The notes under the pieces were generated by a model. It saw nothing but the letters and a program-made list of their open reading frames with translations. It made no database searches and had not been told where the DNA came from. Source: Legionella parisiensis (GTDB taxonomy: Bacteria > Pseudomonadota > Gammaproteobacteria > Legionellales > Legionellaceae). Taken from it: a stretch of DNA of 64,000 nucleotides. Position numbers and translations under genes: made by a program. Below, one piece after another: positions 63,081 through 64,000 of this stretch. Location: contig NZ_LNYQ01000013.1 of NCBI RefSeq assembly GCF_001467945.1, positions 1,926,472-1,990,471 of the forward strand, written 5' to 3'. Each line of letters starts with the position of its first letter. Positions within the stretch are counted from its first letter, which is position 1.

Positions 63081-64000
63081 TTACGCCACACTTATTTCCA
63101 CAGTCTCAGAATGATGCGAATCGTCGCCGTGGATTGCAGCCATAAGAATATTTACATATTGCTGCTGGTCAAAAAGGATCGGATTGCTGTGTGCAGAAGG
63201 ATCCTCTGTTGCCATTAGTGCAATACGTGTTACATGTTGCTCGTCAATACCAATTTCAGTCAACCGATGCTCAATACCTAATTCACGACGCAATTGCAGT
63301 ATCCAATTGAGAAATCCATCAAATCCGTTGTCAATCTCCAAATAGGCAGCCAATCGCATTATTTTATGCTCAATCTCGGCTCGATTAGCTTGCAATACAT
63401 AGGGCATTAAAATGGCATTTAAGCGACCATGATGAGCATCATAAATTGCTCCCAAGGGATGAGCAAGTGCATGCATAGCGCCCAATCCACGCTGGAACGC
63501 TGTTGCTCCCATCAGAGAAGCAACAAGCATTTGTGTTCTTGAGTTTACATCATTTCCATTTTGCATGACTCGTGGTAGATGTTCTTTTATTAGCCGCATC
63601 CCTTCAAGAGCAATTCCCTCTGCCAAGGGATGATAGCCGGGCGCAGAGTAAGCTTCCAAACAATGAGATAATGCGTCCATACCTGTTGCTGCCGTGATAT
63701 TTGGAGGTAAGGCAACGGTCAACTCTGGATCTAATATAACTATGGCAGGTAACATTTTGGGATGAAAAATAATCTTTTTCCGCTGTTGTTGTGTATCAGT
63801 AATAACCGAAGCACGCCCCACTTCTGAACCAGTACCCGCAGTACTTGGTACCGCTATAACAGGAGTTATACCAGCAACATTCACCCGTAGCCAATTATCT
63901 CCTATATCTTCAAAATCCCATAAGGAACAATTTTGTCCAACCATCAACGCAATAGCCTTACCTGCATCAAGAGCAGACCCCCCCCCCATGGCAATCACTC
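63081..64000 (-). CDS. Iron-containing alcohol dehydrogenase, N-terminus cut by window edge
   Basis: The frame is open to the window end, so the N-terminal part is missing. Visible motifs: GGGSALDAGKAIAL (NAD-binding), VPSTAGTGSEVGRASVI, TGMDALSHCLEAYSAPGYHPLAEGIALEGMRL (in pieces; metal His region), and AMHALAHPLGAIYDAHHGRLNAILMPYV with the iron-binding histidines. Substrate class (alcohol, lactaldehyde or 1,3-diol) cannot be fixed. Confidence 0.9.
   Translation of the reverse strand, partial: VIAMGGGSALDAGKAIALMVGQNCSLWDFEDIGDNWLRVNVAGITPVIAVPSTAGTGSEVGRASVITDTQQQRKKIIFHPKMLPAIVILDPELTVALPPNITAATGMDALSHCLEAYSAPGYHPLAEGIALEGMRLIKEHLPRVMQNGNDVNSRTQMLVASLMGATAFQRGLGAMHALAHPLGAIYDAHHGRLNAILMPYVLQANRAEIEHKIMRLAAYLEIDNGFDGFLNWILQLRRELGIEHRLTEIGIDEQHVTRIALMATEDPSAHSNPILFDQQQYVNILMAAIHGDDSHHSETVEISVA

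Noticed and set aside
1..64000. tRNA, rRNA or integrase-bounded island
   Set aside because: No tRNA-like cloverleaf with a TTCRA loop, no rRNA sequence, and no integrase, transposase or toxin-antitoxin gene could be recognised, so the accessory zone at 29-38 kb is not called a mobile island.

Overview
The window reads as one continuous stretch of a Legionella-type chromosome (Gammaproteobacteria, AT-rich). The grounds are: a fimV-truA-trpFBA block; a PmrA/PmrB-like pair (the Dot/Icm effector regulator in Legionella) next to ruvA-ruvC-yebC, hmgA, rpoS, nlpD and surE; a flagellar export operon that runs into flhF-fleN-fliA-motCD without chemotaxis genes; recA-recX-alaS; and several accessory proteins of Legionella style, including a candidate effector with a glutamate-rich C-terminal tail. 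The species cannot be fixed from sequence alone. No rRNA, tRNA, CRISPR array, integrase or transposase gene was seen.

Layout. 1-5.1 kb (minus): 3'-truncated glnS, then truA-trpF-trpB-trpA. 5.5-11.9 kb: an outer-membrane barrel protein, a FimV/HubP-like protein with a coding minisatellite, and an unusual ferritin-like/E2-acyltransferase fusion flanked by two paralogous small membrane proteins. 12-19.2 kb (mostly plus): folD, a small acidic protein, rlmJ-gloB, an MltD-like transglycosylase, yciB, pmrA-pmrB. 19.4-21.3 kb (minus): yebC-ruvC-ruvA. 21.5-29 kb: hmgA, a VirK-like protein, then lipoprotein-surE-nlpD-rpoS, a malic enzyme and a chagasin-like inhibitor. 29.2-38.1 kb is the accessory zone: membrane protein, ETF-QO, pdxH, a decayed kinase pseudogene, a TPR gene split at a -1 slippery heptamer, a methyltransferase, a candidate effector nuclease/phosphatase with a problem 5' end, and a multi-spanning membrane protein. 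38.5-41.1 kb: prfB (programmed +1 frameshift) and lysS. 41.3-53.3 kb (minus): fliMNOPQR-flhB-flhA-flhF-fleN-fliA-motC-motD-DUF2802, preceded by a clear sigma-54 promoter. 53.6-56.7 kb: a Cys-rich secreted protein, a DprE1/DprE2-like pair, a small membrane protein and mscL. 56.9-64 kb: recA-recX-alaS, pncC/cinA, a small lipoprotein, a glutamine amidotransferase and a 5'-truncated iron alcohol dehydrogenase.

How the parts work together. The flagellar block encodes the export gate (FliPQR-FlhBA), C-ring parts (FliM, FliN), number/placement control (FlhF, FleN), sigma-28 and a MotCD stator, so one sigma-54 start can feed late assembly and sigma-28 output. RpoS and PmrAB are the main global regulators. 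TrpFBA, HmgA, ETF-QO and malic enzyme suit an amino-acid-consuming intracellular lifestyle.

Non-coding structure includes two 143-145 bp MITE-like elements with terminal inverted repeats (one in the rpoS leader), a third degenerate copy, two REP-like palindromes (one inside the 5' part of fliP), a three-palindrome cloverleaf between convergent genes, and good intrinsic terminators behind rpoS and behind the gene at 29.2 kb.
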